Shown here piece by piece: positions 25,226 through 37,532 of a DNA stretch of 64,000 nucleotides. The DNA is taken from positions 3,267,454 through 3,331,453 of the forward strand of contig JAJEKV010000033.1 of assembly GCA_021234155.1 (NCBI GenBank). Reading direction: 5' to 3'. The notes below the pieces were generated by a model that worked only from the letters and a program-made list of their open reading frames with translations, did no database searches and was not told where the DNA came from. The stretch is from Isoetes taiwanensis (Eukaryota; Streptophyta; Lycopodiopsida; Isoetales; Isoetaceae). Both the position numbers and the translations under genes were made by a program. Each line of letters begins with the position of its first letter. Positions within the stretch are counted from its first letter, which is position 1.

Positions 25226-26950
25226 AAGGAAGGAAGGAAGGAAGTTACTTTTATCGCCCACGGAGACCAATCTGGTCTATGGGACCCAATACAAAACCAA
25301 ACCAGCGGACATCGCCGGATTAAAACCCCCGCCCAAGGGTTTTCGAGAAAAAACGTGCGGGCAAAGAATCCTGGGCCGACAAAGCGGGCTAATCATATAA
25401 AATGCGTAAACATCCCAATATATCTGATCATGCACCACCCCGTAGTGCCTAGTCACGGACTGACCAGCGGGGGCAAAGGTGACCTCGCGAGTCCAATTAC
25501 CTCCCGGATGTATGACCCTGTGGCACGTCGACCGGCGGTGTGTTCATCGGCAAATGCAAGGGCACGCCCACCGCATTAAGGGAGCGTGATCCGCCCGACC
25601 GACCGAACGCCGGGCAACTCGAAAGTGTGAGACTCATCCTCAAGCGGCACCCGTTTGCCAAAGGCAGACAGAGCACGTCTGGCGGGGCTCCCCAATCCAC
25701 CCGCCCGCCTGCCGATCGCGAAGATGGTGGGCACTGTCTGAATGGAGGCAATGAGCTGCAAGCTTTTCAGGGGACCATTTGGGAACGCAGGTAGAATTTG
25801 TGGGCCCTGGCCAACTGAGGGTTGATGTGCTCCTTGTAATGGGCCATTTTGACCTGCTCTAGAGCAATGGGATCGAGCTTGCCAAGGAAACAAGCATCTA
25901 GGTACTCCCCAGCAGTCGCCACGATCGGCGGTTGCGCCCGGTAACCAGACGATTGCTCACGCCAGACGTTCCATCTGGCGAACCATCGATCTCTTACCCC
26001 TCCAACAGGGCCCTAAGCCGCTGCGGACTCATGGCCCACGATGTAAGCCAGTCGCGGGGCCAGAGCATCACCCATAGTAACCACTTTTTCGAAAATAGGC
26101 GATGTGTCTATCAAGGGCTTGCCCGTGGCGGCAAGAATCCGATTTCGCAGCGTAACCGATAGGGGATGGAAGGTTTCACCCCAAGTGCGTGCAAAAATGC
26201 CTTCTCGCACCGCTCCAAGTCATTCAGTGTCATCAAAGAGACGCAGGGCCCCAAACCTCGACCCGTCTGAAGGGCGGATTTCGACCGGTGCTAATGTATG
26301 TGGATCGATGGCCCCAATCATATAGCTCGCACGGTGATTGTTGTTACGCATTGCATAAAGCGCTTTCGGCCTGCGTCACCGCGGCCCGGATAGACGCCGC
26401 CAGAAATGCAGGAGGGGAACTCCACCCCTAGGTACTTGTAGGTGGGCGGACGCCCACGTGCCGCCCCCCATATGTGAGTGCGAGGAGGCATGGGGTGGCG
26501 TGAAGAGGATATGAGAACCACCGGTCTTGGCGGATTGGCAGCGCATGTCTCAGAGCGACAAAATGTGTCCAGGGCATCCGGTGAGGCGCATATCTTTCGG
26601 GGTGTGGGCGCCGGAGCCAACATCGTCCGCATAGATGAGTGGGCGGATGACACGGTGCAAAGATGTATGCCATCCCCCATGCTCGGTAAGCCGGGGCTCT
26701 AAGCGATCAATGTAGAGGCCAAAAGTGTCGGAGGGGGGCAACCTGCCTGACCCCGATACTACTTGGTAAATGCTTGGTCCGTCGACCGCATCCCGCCAAA
26801 ACAACTCTCATACAACTTTGTATATGGCATTTCGCGGGCGGCCGGGAGCCCCAGGTTGACGGTGATCCTAGCCACAACTTTTCAGGGGGGATCAGATCAA
26901 AAAGCCTTTATGAGTCCACAAAGCAAACAATACAAGTCCGGTAGGTGATT
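25226..26950 (-). pseudogene. LINE reverse transcriptase, GC-rich degenerate copy B
   Basis: Minus strand shows FGLYIDRLEPRLTEHGGW and LIYADDVGSGAHTPKD (26804-26560), parallel to FGLFIDQLEEWVLSYGG and LLYADDVV in copy A, then PTYKYLGVEF near 26440. No long frame survives. Its 3' end near 25250 reads GGTCCCATAGACC followed by a GGTCTCCGTGGGCGATAAAA stretch, which also occurs at 59340-59375. The GC content is clearly above that of copy A, so it belongs to a different subfamily. Confidence 0.6.
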
Positions 26951-26952
26951 CC

Positions 26953-26995
26953 GAGGGGAGGGGAGGGGAGGGGAGGGGGGGGAGAGAGGGAGAGT
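26953..26995. repeat. (GGGGA)n tract
   Basis: Several GGGGA units then GGGAGAGA, directly beside the end of LINE copy B. Confidence 0.8.
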
Positions 26996-26999
26996 GCCA

Positions 27000-29900
27000 T
27001 AGAGAGATGTAAATTGACTTTATTAACATCTCAAAAAAAAATTGTGTACCATTCTCTTTTGCTTAAAGCAAATATTAATGAACTCAACATCAAGCTCTAA
27101 TGCATACTACATAATCAGATAAATAAAGCAGATACTCAGAACCAAATTGTTTTGGTTGTTATTCCCGTGCAGAGACGAAAAATATAGAGAAAGATATCTT
27201 CGACAACGTGCAGTTTGAGATAAGGTATAAAACTGCAGGTTGTGCATGCTATTTAAGGCTTCAAGGCAATAGCCAGACCAATTTGGCACTATTCTCCACT
27301 GCTTTGGCATTAACTTCTCCAGAAATGGTGATCAAAGATTTTGGCCTAAACTCATGATGAATAGATGCGCCAATTTTTCCAGCACTATTGAGACAAAGGA
27401 ACTATTCCATTACTATTCCATTAAGGTCATTTGAACAATGGATCATTGATTCAGCTTGCCCCATAGTGCTTGTTTTGGTATATGCTACATAACCTAGTCG
27501 AAAATGCATGAAGATCCTGCGGTATTGCTGTTTTTGGCATGGTCTATTAACATGTTGTAGCTATACTAGAATTGAAATAAGACGAGAATGGTACACGACT
27601 GAGATTAGAATGTCTTTCACAGCCTTTGCTTTGGATCATAAACTTCAAAGCTATTTCATTATTCAACTATGAAGAAATTTTGAGCTTCAGTTTCTATCAC
27701 CCGAACTGAAGGTTGAGCATTATTTAGCTCATTCAAATCTCTATTTCTGACAAAAACGAGAAATGATGAGGTGAAACTCAGAGAGAAGGGGGAAAAAAAA
27801 CTGCATATAGAAAGAGAGGATTCCCTTGTAATTTTTTATAGATTGGTTGAGGTCAGATCGGGTCGGGAAAGGCCTCAGAAGGTGGGGATGGCAATTTTCT
27901 GGGATTTTGTATTTGCCTGAGCCATTGATACATAAATCAATAGATCCAACGGTCAAAAACAAGCTAAGATGATGTGTAATGCAAGTGAATAGGCTAGAAA
28001 TCCAAGAAATGTTCTAAGGGGGGTTAGGCAAGCCTGCTAAAAAAAAATAAAAATAAAAAATCCCTTTGTTTCAAGTACTACTTGCCATCTCCCATCCATC
28101 TTTAGTGGCGCTAGTAGTCGCCTCGCCACGATTATAAGCTTCTCTTTCTGTGACCTTCCGTTTCTCTATTATGTTGAGTTCTGTTGGACTTCTTAGTGAA
28201 CTAAGTAGAAGAGACTTTATCTGGATTGTGCAGACTTGCAGTTATACTTTTTCTGATATCAATATTGGTGATCTCTACATTACTCTATATTAACTCATCT
28301 TGTCTTTCGTTGGTAAGGCAAAATTTTATAATGTTATATTTTCTGTTATTGCTTTACATGTTGCTTCTTGAGAATATTGTTGAAATTTCTCAATTTTTTC
28401 TTTTGAAGAATGAATAAGTATTTATTCCTTTGGAAAAGAAAAAGAAAATGCACTTTAGACAAACCCAAAGATAGAATTTTATAAACTATAACATATGCAT
28501 ATGCCAAAAAAATTCTCCAAAAAAAACGATCCACACGAACAAGAATATCTTGTAGAAATAATCTTCGTTCTCAAATCCCCAAACCCACCCACTGTTTAAA
28601 CAATGGCTTGCAAAGGACTATTTGCATTTGCTCGAACTAGTCTACCTGTGTTAGGCTCAAAGAACTCGTCTGCAATGGTCGCAACTCTAAAAAACTGGAG
28701 AATTGGTAATGCAAAATTCGAGGACCCATTGATGAAATGTAGAGGGTGCCATGTGGCGCCATGAAAATGCACATCAACAAAGAATCGTGACCCTATTTCT
28801 AATTTGTAAAGTAAATACACTAATTGGAAAAGCATGGCAATAGACTGACTTAGTGGAAATAATGGGATGCAACGTGGCATTTATATTTAGCTACTACTAG
28901 AGGGGCATGAAATTTGCAACATGTGTTATATAGAGCTTTATAGAAACATAATAATTTCAGGATGGTCGGCCTGCAATGAATTGTAAAACATCTTTTATGC
29001 ACATAAGACATGCGCATCTTTTGCTCTCAAAAGACTACAATTTGCGTGCATGTTATCCTTTTGTGTAAAAGACCAGGGTCCCATCTAAATGTGGTAAGCT
29101 ACAAGATTCATTTTTTCGCCTTTCTTCGTCCTTACAAAACCAAGAAGGGCGTATCTTGTCTTTTCAATTGACTATTGCATTACATATTTTATTTTTGCCA
29201 TTGCCAACAAGAATATTTAAGGATGAGTTTGAGATTCCTTCTTTCAATTATATACAACCACCACCTTAATCAGCATAAATGGCGCCAAGCATATCAATTT
29301 CGCAAAATTTCATGTAAAACAAACTGATGTTTTCAACGCCAAGCATATCAATCAATCCTTCTACCTCTGACTAGCATTTCTTTTTTACAAACCCCGACAT
29401 TCAGCATTAATATAACGTGTACAGATAATGAATCTATTTTAGTTTTACATTTTTTAATAGAAGTTCTGGCCTTGTCATTGAACATCCTTAGCAACTTTGA
29501 GAAATATTTTGCAACTTAAGTCAAGATCTTTTGTCCATCTATGATATGTTTTACATTCTTTGTAGTTGCTATGTCTGTCATAAAGTGTTACACCTTCCAA
29601 AGTTGCTATATCCATTATTGAAGACAACGCAAAACAATACGAGTGTCAGGGGGGGAGTATCAGAGTGGAAGTCCAAGAAAAATTGCTGGCATTTAAAAGG
29701 ATGGCCTTAATGGAATAGTAATGGAATAGTTCCTTTGTCTCCTCTTGGAGTGTCAATTTTACAAGGATTAAGGAGACGTGCTAAGGCGACATGACATCAT
29801 ACTTCAAAAATATGACGTCATGTAGCCCTACCCTAAAAACAACTTAGTTACAATCCTGCCTATGGGACCAATCACCTTGTGACATGCCTGGGAATGTTGC

Positions 29901-30400
29901 CTAAAATTTTTAGGCAACGTTGCCTAAACTTTTTAAGACAAAGATTACCCGACATTCTTGGCTTTTACACTACATTCTTAGCAAATACATGTATGCTTGG
30001 CTAGAGAATTGCACATAAGTTGCTTCCACGTTACATGAATGACCATCTAGGAGTCATTCCTGAGATGGAAACAGTTAGCAGGAATGGTCATTAGAAGTAA
30101 CAAAATCACAACCTATTTAACTCAAAAAAAAAAGGAAGGGGGGATGGAGAAATAAATAAAAGAAGCTTGTCCAAGACCAAAATCCAAGGATGACGTTATA
30201 TGCACACATTCTAATTCCTTTCTAGTTGTTAAAAACTGTCTTCTCTTTATTTTTCTAGAAGCACAAGTGCCTTCAGAAACAAACAGCATCTAAGAGAATG
30301 AAGGACATGCATGCACTTGTCAGCAAACAAACGACAAGCCCTTTGTTTTTAGCCTTGCCTTTTCTGCAATTTGGACTCATCTGCTCAGAAATGGAAAAAA
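27000..30400. other. AT-rich intergenic DNA
   Basis: No ORF with a recognisable domain. It contains several short A-rich tracts (27790, 28040, 30122) and a duplicated phrase AACGCCAAGCATATCAAT near 29335 echoing 29283. It is the 3' flank of the MAKR-like gene. Confidence 0.5.
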
Positions 30401-30410
30401 AGAAGTAAAT

Positions 30411-30416
30411 TTATTC
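30411..30416 (-). terminator. Possible polyadenylation signal of the MAKR-like gene
   Basis: AATAAA on the minus strand, about 150 bases after the stop codon at 30562, a usual 3' UTR distance in plants. Confidence 0.4.
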
Positions 30417-30561
30417 ATTTGAATCTCCCAGAAAACGAACAGTCTGTCTGTCTATTCTTCTGAAGCCGTCTGTTGTTATATGGTGCCAAAAAAAATGGGG
30501 ATTCAAGTTTAAATATTATACATAGTAGTCTAGATGCTGCAAATTTACAAGGCAGATTATT

Positions 30562-31638
30562 TCAATGCTTACCAGATTTTGCTTCTTGGGTTTGTTTGCA
30601 ATATGCAATTGCTCCTTGAATTGAGCTCTGAACATCTGGCATGTCATTGATAGGAGCCCTCATAACAATCCCTTGAGTTGAAAACCGAGCAGGAATTTTT
30701 AGATCAATTGCACTTCTAGATCTCCTTTGAAGCCTGTCTACAAATTGACCTGAGGAATCCATCACAGATCCACCAGTATTTTTCCTCAAACCCTGCAACT
30801 TCAGAGGCTTAAAAATACCATGTAAAAATGCTCTCGTTTTAGATTTCCTCTGCTGCACATCTTCGTCCTCACAAGAAACAGATTCCAAACCCTTCAAATC
30901 AGAGCTTTTATATTTCTGCTCATCCAACAAACCTGGAAAATTATTTTTGGAACCAAAATCTTTAGCAGATCCATTTCTTTCTGAATCACAAATATGGCAA
31001 AAATGTTCACACCCATGAATTTGATCTTTGCTTGAAACTGGACGCTTGGTATTCTTCTTCCAGACCATCCATTTGGAAGAGGAAGAAGATGCAGGTTTCA
31101 TTTTTGAACTGGGGTATTGCCTGCAGAGACATATCCGTTTAGATAAGCCTGTACAAGTAGAATAACCTTCAGAAGAATCTGGAGAGCTAACTTCGCCGGA
31201 CTCTTTTTCTCCGTTAGATTCATAACCTAAGCTTGAATAATGCACCACTACTCCGGCAGATCCTTGATACCGGCAAGAAAATGTGAAAGCAGAATTATTT
31301 CTAGGATCATCAGTTTGCTCAATATTCTGAACCATTTGTAAACGGGGAGGCAAATGCAGGGGAAGGAGCTTTCCTTTGTAGAAAAGATCATCTGCCGGCG
31401 AGTAATCATTTGCTCCTAAATGCCCTGCTACCGGAAAAGAAATGCCAAACTCAAAATCTTGAGAACCTGAAGATTTAGAATGCCTGTGATGGCCCTTTCT
31501 ATTCTCGCATTGCAAAGGAACCGCCATATCCAGTTCGATAAAAAGGTTGGAGTCCGCCATAGCCAAATCTGCTTGATCTAACCGTACTTCGTTCCATTCT
31601 GCAGCTCCGCTGCCCTCTCTACGGTGACAAGAATCCAT
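30562..31638 (-). CDS. MAKR/BKI1-family membrane-associated kinase regulator
   Basis: Family members are plasma-membrane-associated, largely disordered proteins that bind and modulate receptor kinases; BKI1 inhibits the brassinosteroid receptor. Intact single-exon ORF of 358 residues starting at ATG 31638. Diagnostic features are DFEFGIS at about residues 61-67, SPADDLFYKGKLLPLHLPPR at 80-99 followed by LQMVQNI, Ser-rich and Lys/Arg-rich stretches in the middle (candidate membrane hook), and the C-terminal SSIQGAIAYCKQ near residues 337-348. These blocks and the length fit MAKR proteins. The Cys-rich patch GCEHFCHICDSERN at about 210-223 is unusual for the family. It is the only clearly intact host gene here. 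The exact family member cannot be assigned by eye. Confidence 0.8.
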   Translation of the reverse strand: MDSCHRREGSGAAEWNEVRLDQADLAMADSNLFIELDMAVPLQCENRKGHHRHSKSSGSQDFEFGISFPVAGHLGANDYSPADDLFYKGKLLPLHLPPRLQMVQNIEQTDDPRNNSAFTFSCRYQGSAGVVVHYSSLGYESNGEKESGEVSSPDSSEGYSTCTGLSKRICLCRQYPSSKMKPASSSSSKWMVWKKNTKRPVSSKDQIHGCEHFCHICDSERNGSAKDFGSKNNFPGLLDEQKYKSSDLKGLESVSCEDEDVQQRKSKTRAFLHGIFKPLKLQGLRKNTGGSVMDSSGQFVDRLQRRSRSAIDLKIPARFSTQGIVMRAPINDMPDVQSSIQGAIAYCKQTQEAKSGKH

Positions 31639-32197
31639 AGCTGCTCATAATTCTTGCACTCCTCCAAATATAACTCGTTCTTGCAGATAACTTATGCAAC
31701 CTAGAGGATTTTTTGAGCTGATTATCCAATAAAGATCGTTCTTTCCTTCAGATTCAACATAATCATATCGTTTCTGAGGCGATCCAGCATCAAAATATAA
31801 CATAAATTCGTCATTTCGATAGAAATTTGATGCGACGAAGAAACCCAAATGAGGAAGAAAAAGGGTATGGAAAAGGGAGCAGATCTAGGCCAAAGTGGAG
31901 AAAGAAAACGACGGATTTTGCAGGGAAAAACGAAATGCGCAGGTACAGATTGATAAAACAAAGGCGAAGAAAGGCAGATTGGATGGATTGGCCTGAATAG
32001 ACGTGGAAAATCAGCGGCTGATCCGCCGGGCTCCTCCTCCAACGATGAATCTATTTTTTGTGAAGGGGCATGTACAGACCTGGACGGCTGGGATGAAAAG
32101 GACAACGCGCAAGTGGCATCTGGGACGTCGATTGCACGGGCAGGTAAAAAGCTGGGGCCTAAAATTAGTTTAAGTAAATAAATGCTTTTTCCAGGTG

Positions 32198-32206
32198 GTA
32201 TAAATA
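32198..32206 (+). promoter_or_regulatory. TATA box for a plus-strand gene
   Basis: GGTATAAATAGGG on the plus strand, 70 bases before the ATG at 32272. It lies about 560 bases from the MAKR-like start on the other strand, so the interval may work as a divergent promoter. Confidence 0.5.
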
Positions 32207-32271
32207 GGGACCTGAAATCTTCACATGGGTTGCTACCCAACATCATAACTTGTTAACCTGCTACTTGCCCC

Positions 32272-32721
32272 ATGGAGGCCATAGCCATACCTCCTCCAAA
32301 TTCTCATTTCCAATGGTCCAATGGCTCGGCTCCAGCTCCGAATACTCGTCGCCGTCGTCGCGGAAACTTCCCCTCGATGCCTTCCTTGCTTCTACGTTGC
32401 CATCCTATCGCCTTGCCACCGCTTCTTCAATTTGAAATAGGAGATATTGGCCTCCCTAACATGTTTTCTCGACTCAACCATGTACGTGAAACACAGACAC
32501 AGCTTCCCCTTAAATTCTCTCGCATTCTGCCACCTAATAACTCTAACATGTCCAGACCGATGCTCGTTGTTCTTTCATCTCAACCTTCACCCATAAATAT
32601 GCCACCCATCCTCATATGGCATGGAGCCTGCCTCTATTGGTCGCTTCCAATCTGTATCCCCTCTACTCGCGTCATTCTGACAACCAAGAATGTTGCTCCA
32701 AAGTCTGTTTCACATTTTTGA
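32272..32721 (+). CDS. Possible first exon of an unidentified host gene
   Basis: ORF of 149 codons after a well-placed TATA box, starting MEAIAIPPPNSHFQWSNGSA, followed by an Arg run. The Ala/Ser/Pro-rich, Arg-containing start could be an organelle transit peptide, but no domain follows. A LINE is inserted from 32949, so any remaining exons are displaced or lost. It may instead be chance. The GTACGTG near 32482 could be a donor. Confidence 0.25.
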   Translation: MEAIAIPPPNSHFQWSNGSAPAPNTRRRRRGNFPSMPSLLLRCHPIALPPLLQFEIGDIGLPNMFSRLNHVRETQTQLPLKFSRILPPNNSNMSRPMLVVLSSQPSPINMPPILIWHGACLYWSLPICIPSTRVILTTKNVAPKSVSHF

Positions 32722-33166
32722 CAACTAAGAATGTTGCTCCAGAGTTTATTTCATGTTACAAGGCCGATGCCTTATCATTTAATCACCATTCAACTTGCCT
32801 TTTCCTAAGATCTGGACCTTCAAAAGAGGCTACGATGTTCATTCTAAAATGAGACTATAATCCGTTGTTCATTGATGTTCCAAGGATTCCACACGTTGAT
32901 GTTATTGTCAACATAACTACTCATCCCTTTTCCCACAATGAGGGGCACTTTTTTTTTTTTTTTTTTGAAGGATAAAGAATTTTCCATTTATAGGTAAACT
33001 ATTACACAGCCTTATAGCAGATAGACACCCTCCTGAACAAGTTTGAAGAGGGGATAGCTACAAAGCCCTTTTAGAATGAAAGTAGATGCCTTCTTCTTAA
33101 GGTGGTAGCTTGATGAAAGTCTCCCAAACAAGGGAAACATCACCTTTGACCACACACTTGAACTTT

Positions 33167-35085
33167 CTAAGAGCATGTGCAGTATTTGTGTGGCTGTAGT
33201 ATATGCATTGTCCCCAGTGTATTGTTGAACATATCCATGCACCACGACCACACAACTTGCAGGTCAGTGCACTCTACTAAGCAATGTTCCAGAGACTCTT
33301 CATCCATCTTGCACAATGGACATAGAGGGCTCACGTCAGCTTTGAATTTGGATACCCTTCTGTTTACCATAGGAACCCTATGAATTACTTGCCATAAAAA
33401 AGAATTCACTCGGGGAGGGAGAAGTTTTATCCATACACCCCTCCAAATTTCCTTCAACTGTGTGTCAGTGACTTGCACATTCCATTGAGCTGGTAGCGAT
33501 AAAGTACCTTTTGTCTTCAGACGCTTATATGTTGATTTCACAAATGACCCCGCCTGCAAAGATTGATCGAGAACCCAAGGTTTCTTACTCGTGCTATTTA
33601 TGTGGTTTGGAAGACTTACTGCAATACATTCCCACATTGTTTTGTCGTTATTCTGGAGGCCGAATTTCTGCTTGAATACCATCCACTCTGATGTCAGCTA
33701 AAAGGGCCAAAGGACCATTCTTATTGCAGTAGTTGACTGGAATCCACCATGGTGGAGTAGTACTCGCTGCACAATTACTGATATTCAATGTGAAGAGCTT
33801 TTTCACCATGTCCCACGCGGAAATGAGACCTCTTAAGAACGGTGAGGCCTCAGAACTTGGTTTCAAGCCATAAAATAGAGACCATGGAAGAGATACTTGT
33901 GCTGATACTTTAGCATGTGTGCAGGAGAAACATATGGCCTGCGCTATGAGTTGGAGGCCTGGTGACTTCGTTTTCTCCTCTAAAATATTCCACATGAATT
34001 TGGCTACTAGTATTTTGCTTTGTAGGGCTAAGTCAATCATGCCTATTCCCCCTTCTTCCTTATCTCTTTTACATTTCCACCATGCTATTTTCACTAGTGC
34101 TCCTTCCTCGTTGCCTCTCCACACAAAGTTTCTAATTGTCCCTTCCATTTCTTTTACTTTCTCTGGTGGGGCTATGAGGAGAGATGATACATAGATGTGC
34201 GTGCTGCACAGCACATGCTTCGCTACTACTATCCTGCCAGCCAGTGATAGTTTTGCGACTTTCCACCAACTCAGATGCTTCTGTAATCCTAATATCATCT
34301 CATCCCATACTTTTGTTGAGGCTACTTTAATTCCCACTGGGATTCCAAGAAGGTTAGAATACTCCCCAGCTCTTATGATTTTCCACGGGAGGCGCACTAA
34401 ACACCTGGGATGTGGTCCTTCCCCAGCCCATTGCGCCGAGCATTTCTTCCAGTTGATGAGACATCCTGAGGCCAAGGAGAAAGTATCTAACAACTGACTG
34501 GCATTCTTTAGATTGCTCTCCTCTGCTACTAGAAACAAAAAAGAGTCATCTGCGTATTGATTGCATATCTGCTGAGATCCATCCCCCATTTGAAGACCTT
34601 CTACTAGACCATCCCTTGAGGCCGGTAGAAATAGCTGTGAAAAAAGCTTCTGCTGCTATGTTAAATAAAAATGGGACTAGTGGGCATCCCTGTCTAATGC
34701 CTCTTTCGATGACGAATATAGGAGAGGACTCCCCGTTGAGAAGAACAGAGGCCCGTGCGGAGTGGAGTAATCTCTTAACACTTCCAGTAAAAAATTCCCC
34801 GCAACCCAATTTTAACAGCATTTTATATAAAAAGCTCCACCTGATACTATCGTATGCCTTAGTAAAATCCAACTTGATGTAAGCTACTTTTTGACCTGTG
34901 CTTTTAGCCCAATACATACCCTCAAACGCTGCTGCTATATTGTGCAGAATGTTCCTTCCTGGGAGAAAACCTGACTGGACGGGGGAGATAGTTTCTGCAA
35001 GTATGGGCTTTATTTTCTCTGCCATTCCCTTTGCTATTATCTTATAGAATGCCGACAGCAATGTGATGGGTTTCATTATGAGCCA
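33167..35085 (-). pseudogene. LINE-C reverse transcriptase with zf-RVT domain
   Basis: RT of the plant L1 type. Blocks in order: KPITLLSAFYKIIAKGMAEK, VQSGFLPGRNILHN, YIKLDFTKAYDSIRW (motif A), ERGIRQGCPLVPFLFNIAAE (motif B), CNQYADDSFLF (motif C) and WAGRI-like LAGRIVVAKHVL. The C-terminal zf-RVT block reads WIKLLPPRVNSFLWQ and SPLCPLCKMDEESLEHCL. Three ORFs (35076-34546, 34589-33648, 33682-33167) are offset from one another, so the frame is broken twice. Confidence 0.85.
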
Positions 35086-35104
35086 ACACCTCTATTTTCC
35101 ACAT

Positions 35105-35425
35105 CTAGTTTCCCTTCAATAGCAACTCACCACTAGCGGGGTTGCTAAAAGAGGGGGCTGAGGCCTTTTTTCTTTTCATCTCACCCATGCTGTCTACATA
35201 CACATTTGCATCCATCTTATTCTTCTTGCCTATTAGAGCGAATGGGTTATCCAACATTTCCACGTCATCTGTTGTATCTATTTCTGACCCTTCGAAGTTA
35301 TCCTTGTGTATCACCAAAGCCATTTTTGGGTGCCACACATCACGTGTATCTTTGCCTGTTGTACCTGTAAGCTCCCCCTTCTCTACAGAAGTTGCCTCCG
35401 TGATATATTTAGACAATGACGACAA
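35105..35425 (-). pseudogene. ORF1-like fragment upstream of LINE-C RT
   Basis: 107 codons, starting MSSLSKYITEATSVEKGELT and ending LLLKGN. It is rich in charged residues and has no recognised domain. Directly against the start of the RT, it is probably what remains of ORF1 or the ORF1/ORF2 spacer after a deletion removed the endonuclease. Confidence 0.35.
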
Positions 35426-35429
35426 TGGC

Positions 35430-37532
35430 TGTGGAACCTCTGTATATTTTTTTAAATATACAAGCTTATATCGATGTCTACTTCGGACGATTCAAAAGCT
35501 ATATTCACTCCATTACTTTGGTAAATATTTTTTACAATGTTAGAAAAAAAAAGGCTCTAGTTAAAAATAAGATTTTTATGAGAGGTTTTTGTTTTACCAA
35601 ACCATTGTGTGTAATATCTAAGTCATTAAAAATAGATAAAGAAGAAAAGCGCTAGAGAGAGAATGTCAATTGTTCCTACGCTCATAACATAAGCTACAGA
35701 GGTTAGATTTAGATGATATTGGGCTCATTCGAAAGCTGACGTAGAGAGCTTTCTATTGGTCTATAAAATATGACCCAAATCTATCAAGATAGGTACCTGC
35801 TTTTTGTACTTTTCAACCCAGATATCTTTTTGCAAGATGCATGCCATGCAGATTTTGTGACGAGCCTGCCGAGTTGACCCTCCTGGCAACTCGGAATCTT
35901 GTCAAAACTTGCAAAATGACTAGATCTAGATTGATATAAACTTTACAAAAACAACAGTATTGGTGAGGAATTGAATCTTCCCTTGCAGTTGAAATCTGAA
36001 CCATTCTTATGAATCCAACATAAGAAAACAACAAGAGGGTTAAAGAATACTTGAAGGGTGTTTGGTGTCCCTGCGGAATAAGAATTTGTATACATATGAA
36101 GTGTACAGTTGATGAGTAATGTTGGAATTAATAAGCAACACCATTCAAGGGCCAGGGTAAAGGGGATCGACCATAGGCATAGAGAACATACTAAAGAAGA
36201 AAAAAAGAATGAAGGACCACTATTCGTTATGTTTTGGTCGCGGGGTTGGGAAGGTTATTACCTTCACAACGTTTGGATGAGTTACATAACTTGAGGGGTG
36301 CTCTCTACTAGCAGGCGGCGATAGATCTTGGCTCTGCAATTGGTGAAACCCAATCGAATAGTGTTATGTCGTTCTCTGGGCAGCAAGAGGCTTGAAAGCC
36401 CTTCAAATATTTAAGATGTGGCTTTGAGAGAGAAAAAATTCAATGTTTTGGACAACATGGTATACCTTGAATTCACAAAGATCATTTTAATAGAAGCGAC
36501 CTTTCTTGAAAGGTCCTTGATTGGTACTAATGTTTGAGATATTCATATAATCCCTTGGGATATGAAACATTCATGGATCTAATGACCTTACGGCATCCTA
36601 CAAGGCGGTGACTGGTCAACAATGGTTACATACGATCAGACTGTTACGGTAGAACACCTCCAAAAGAGGGTTGGGCACCATCTATTTGGTAGGAATGTGG
36701 TGCAGCCATATAATCACTGCCATATAGGCGATGAAGTTTGGCACAAAAATTGTACCAATAAAATTCTCTGTCCTAGAAAGTGAGACGAGTCCCTGCTTAC
36801 AGACTGTGGAAAATAGCATTAGCTATGGTCATCTCTTTGAATTCTACTTAACCCCAGTGTATGGAATCGAATAACGGATAATATGAAACACATGAACTTA
36901 GTGTGAATTAAGTCATGGTGGGGGTGAAGCTACTCAAACATATGCTAGGGAAAATATTTAAAGCTCTGGGTTTGAAATGTCGATAACTTAATACTACACT
37001 ATTGCCTTTGCCTAAAGAATATCAGAGGTGATAGTGGATTAGAATCCAACTTAGAAGTGGTTATCTCACTCAGAGGAATTTCCTTCTTTCTCTGATCATC
37101 AAAACTCGACAATATGGTAGGGAAAGACAATTGCTAGGTGGAAGTCTTCTATTTTAAATAGAAAACAGAGTTACTAATGGATAAGCAAAGCGAGAAACAA
37201 ATATATTCATTGAAACAATGCTTACCGTGCTGGTAAAGGGTTTGGCTTGGTGATAGAAGGTCAACGGTGTGCTAAAGCATCCCCCTTCCATGGCGCACGA
37301 TACACGTCTACGGACTCTGGATCTGTAGGATACGAGGCATGGCTAGGAGAAGAGGATCACAAGCGAGGGTCAAGGGTGGTGTGAGCAGGGCGGGCAACTC
37401 CAAGCTTAGGCGATGGGTTGGCGATGGCACAGCGGGATCAACTATGGCAAAGATGTGGCGGCAGCCAGCTATGGTGATGGTACAACAGTGGTCAGCTCAG
37501 AGGTCCGGCAGCTATGGCAGTCAGGAGCTCTC
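35430..37532. other. Region without recognised genes
   Basis: AT-rich and mixed DNA. Only short ORFs without domains were found. The last 300 bases (37250-37530) are GC-richer but show no recognised coding motif. Confidence 0.45.

Larger units (their letters stand above)
32949..35425 (-). mobile_element. L1-type LINE, rearranged
   Basis: Minus-strand non-LTR element ending in a poly(A) tail, seen as a T run at 32949-32966. The RT and zf-RVT domains are present, but the apurinic endonuclease expected before the RT is absent. An ORF of another type abuts the RT directly, pointing to an internal deletion. Confidence 0.8.
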
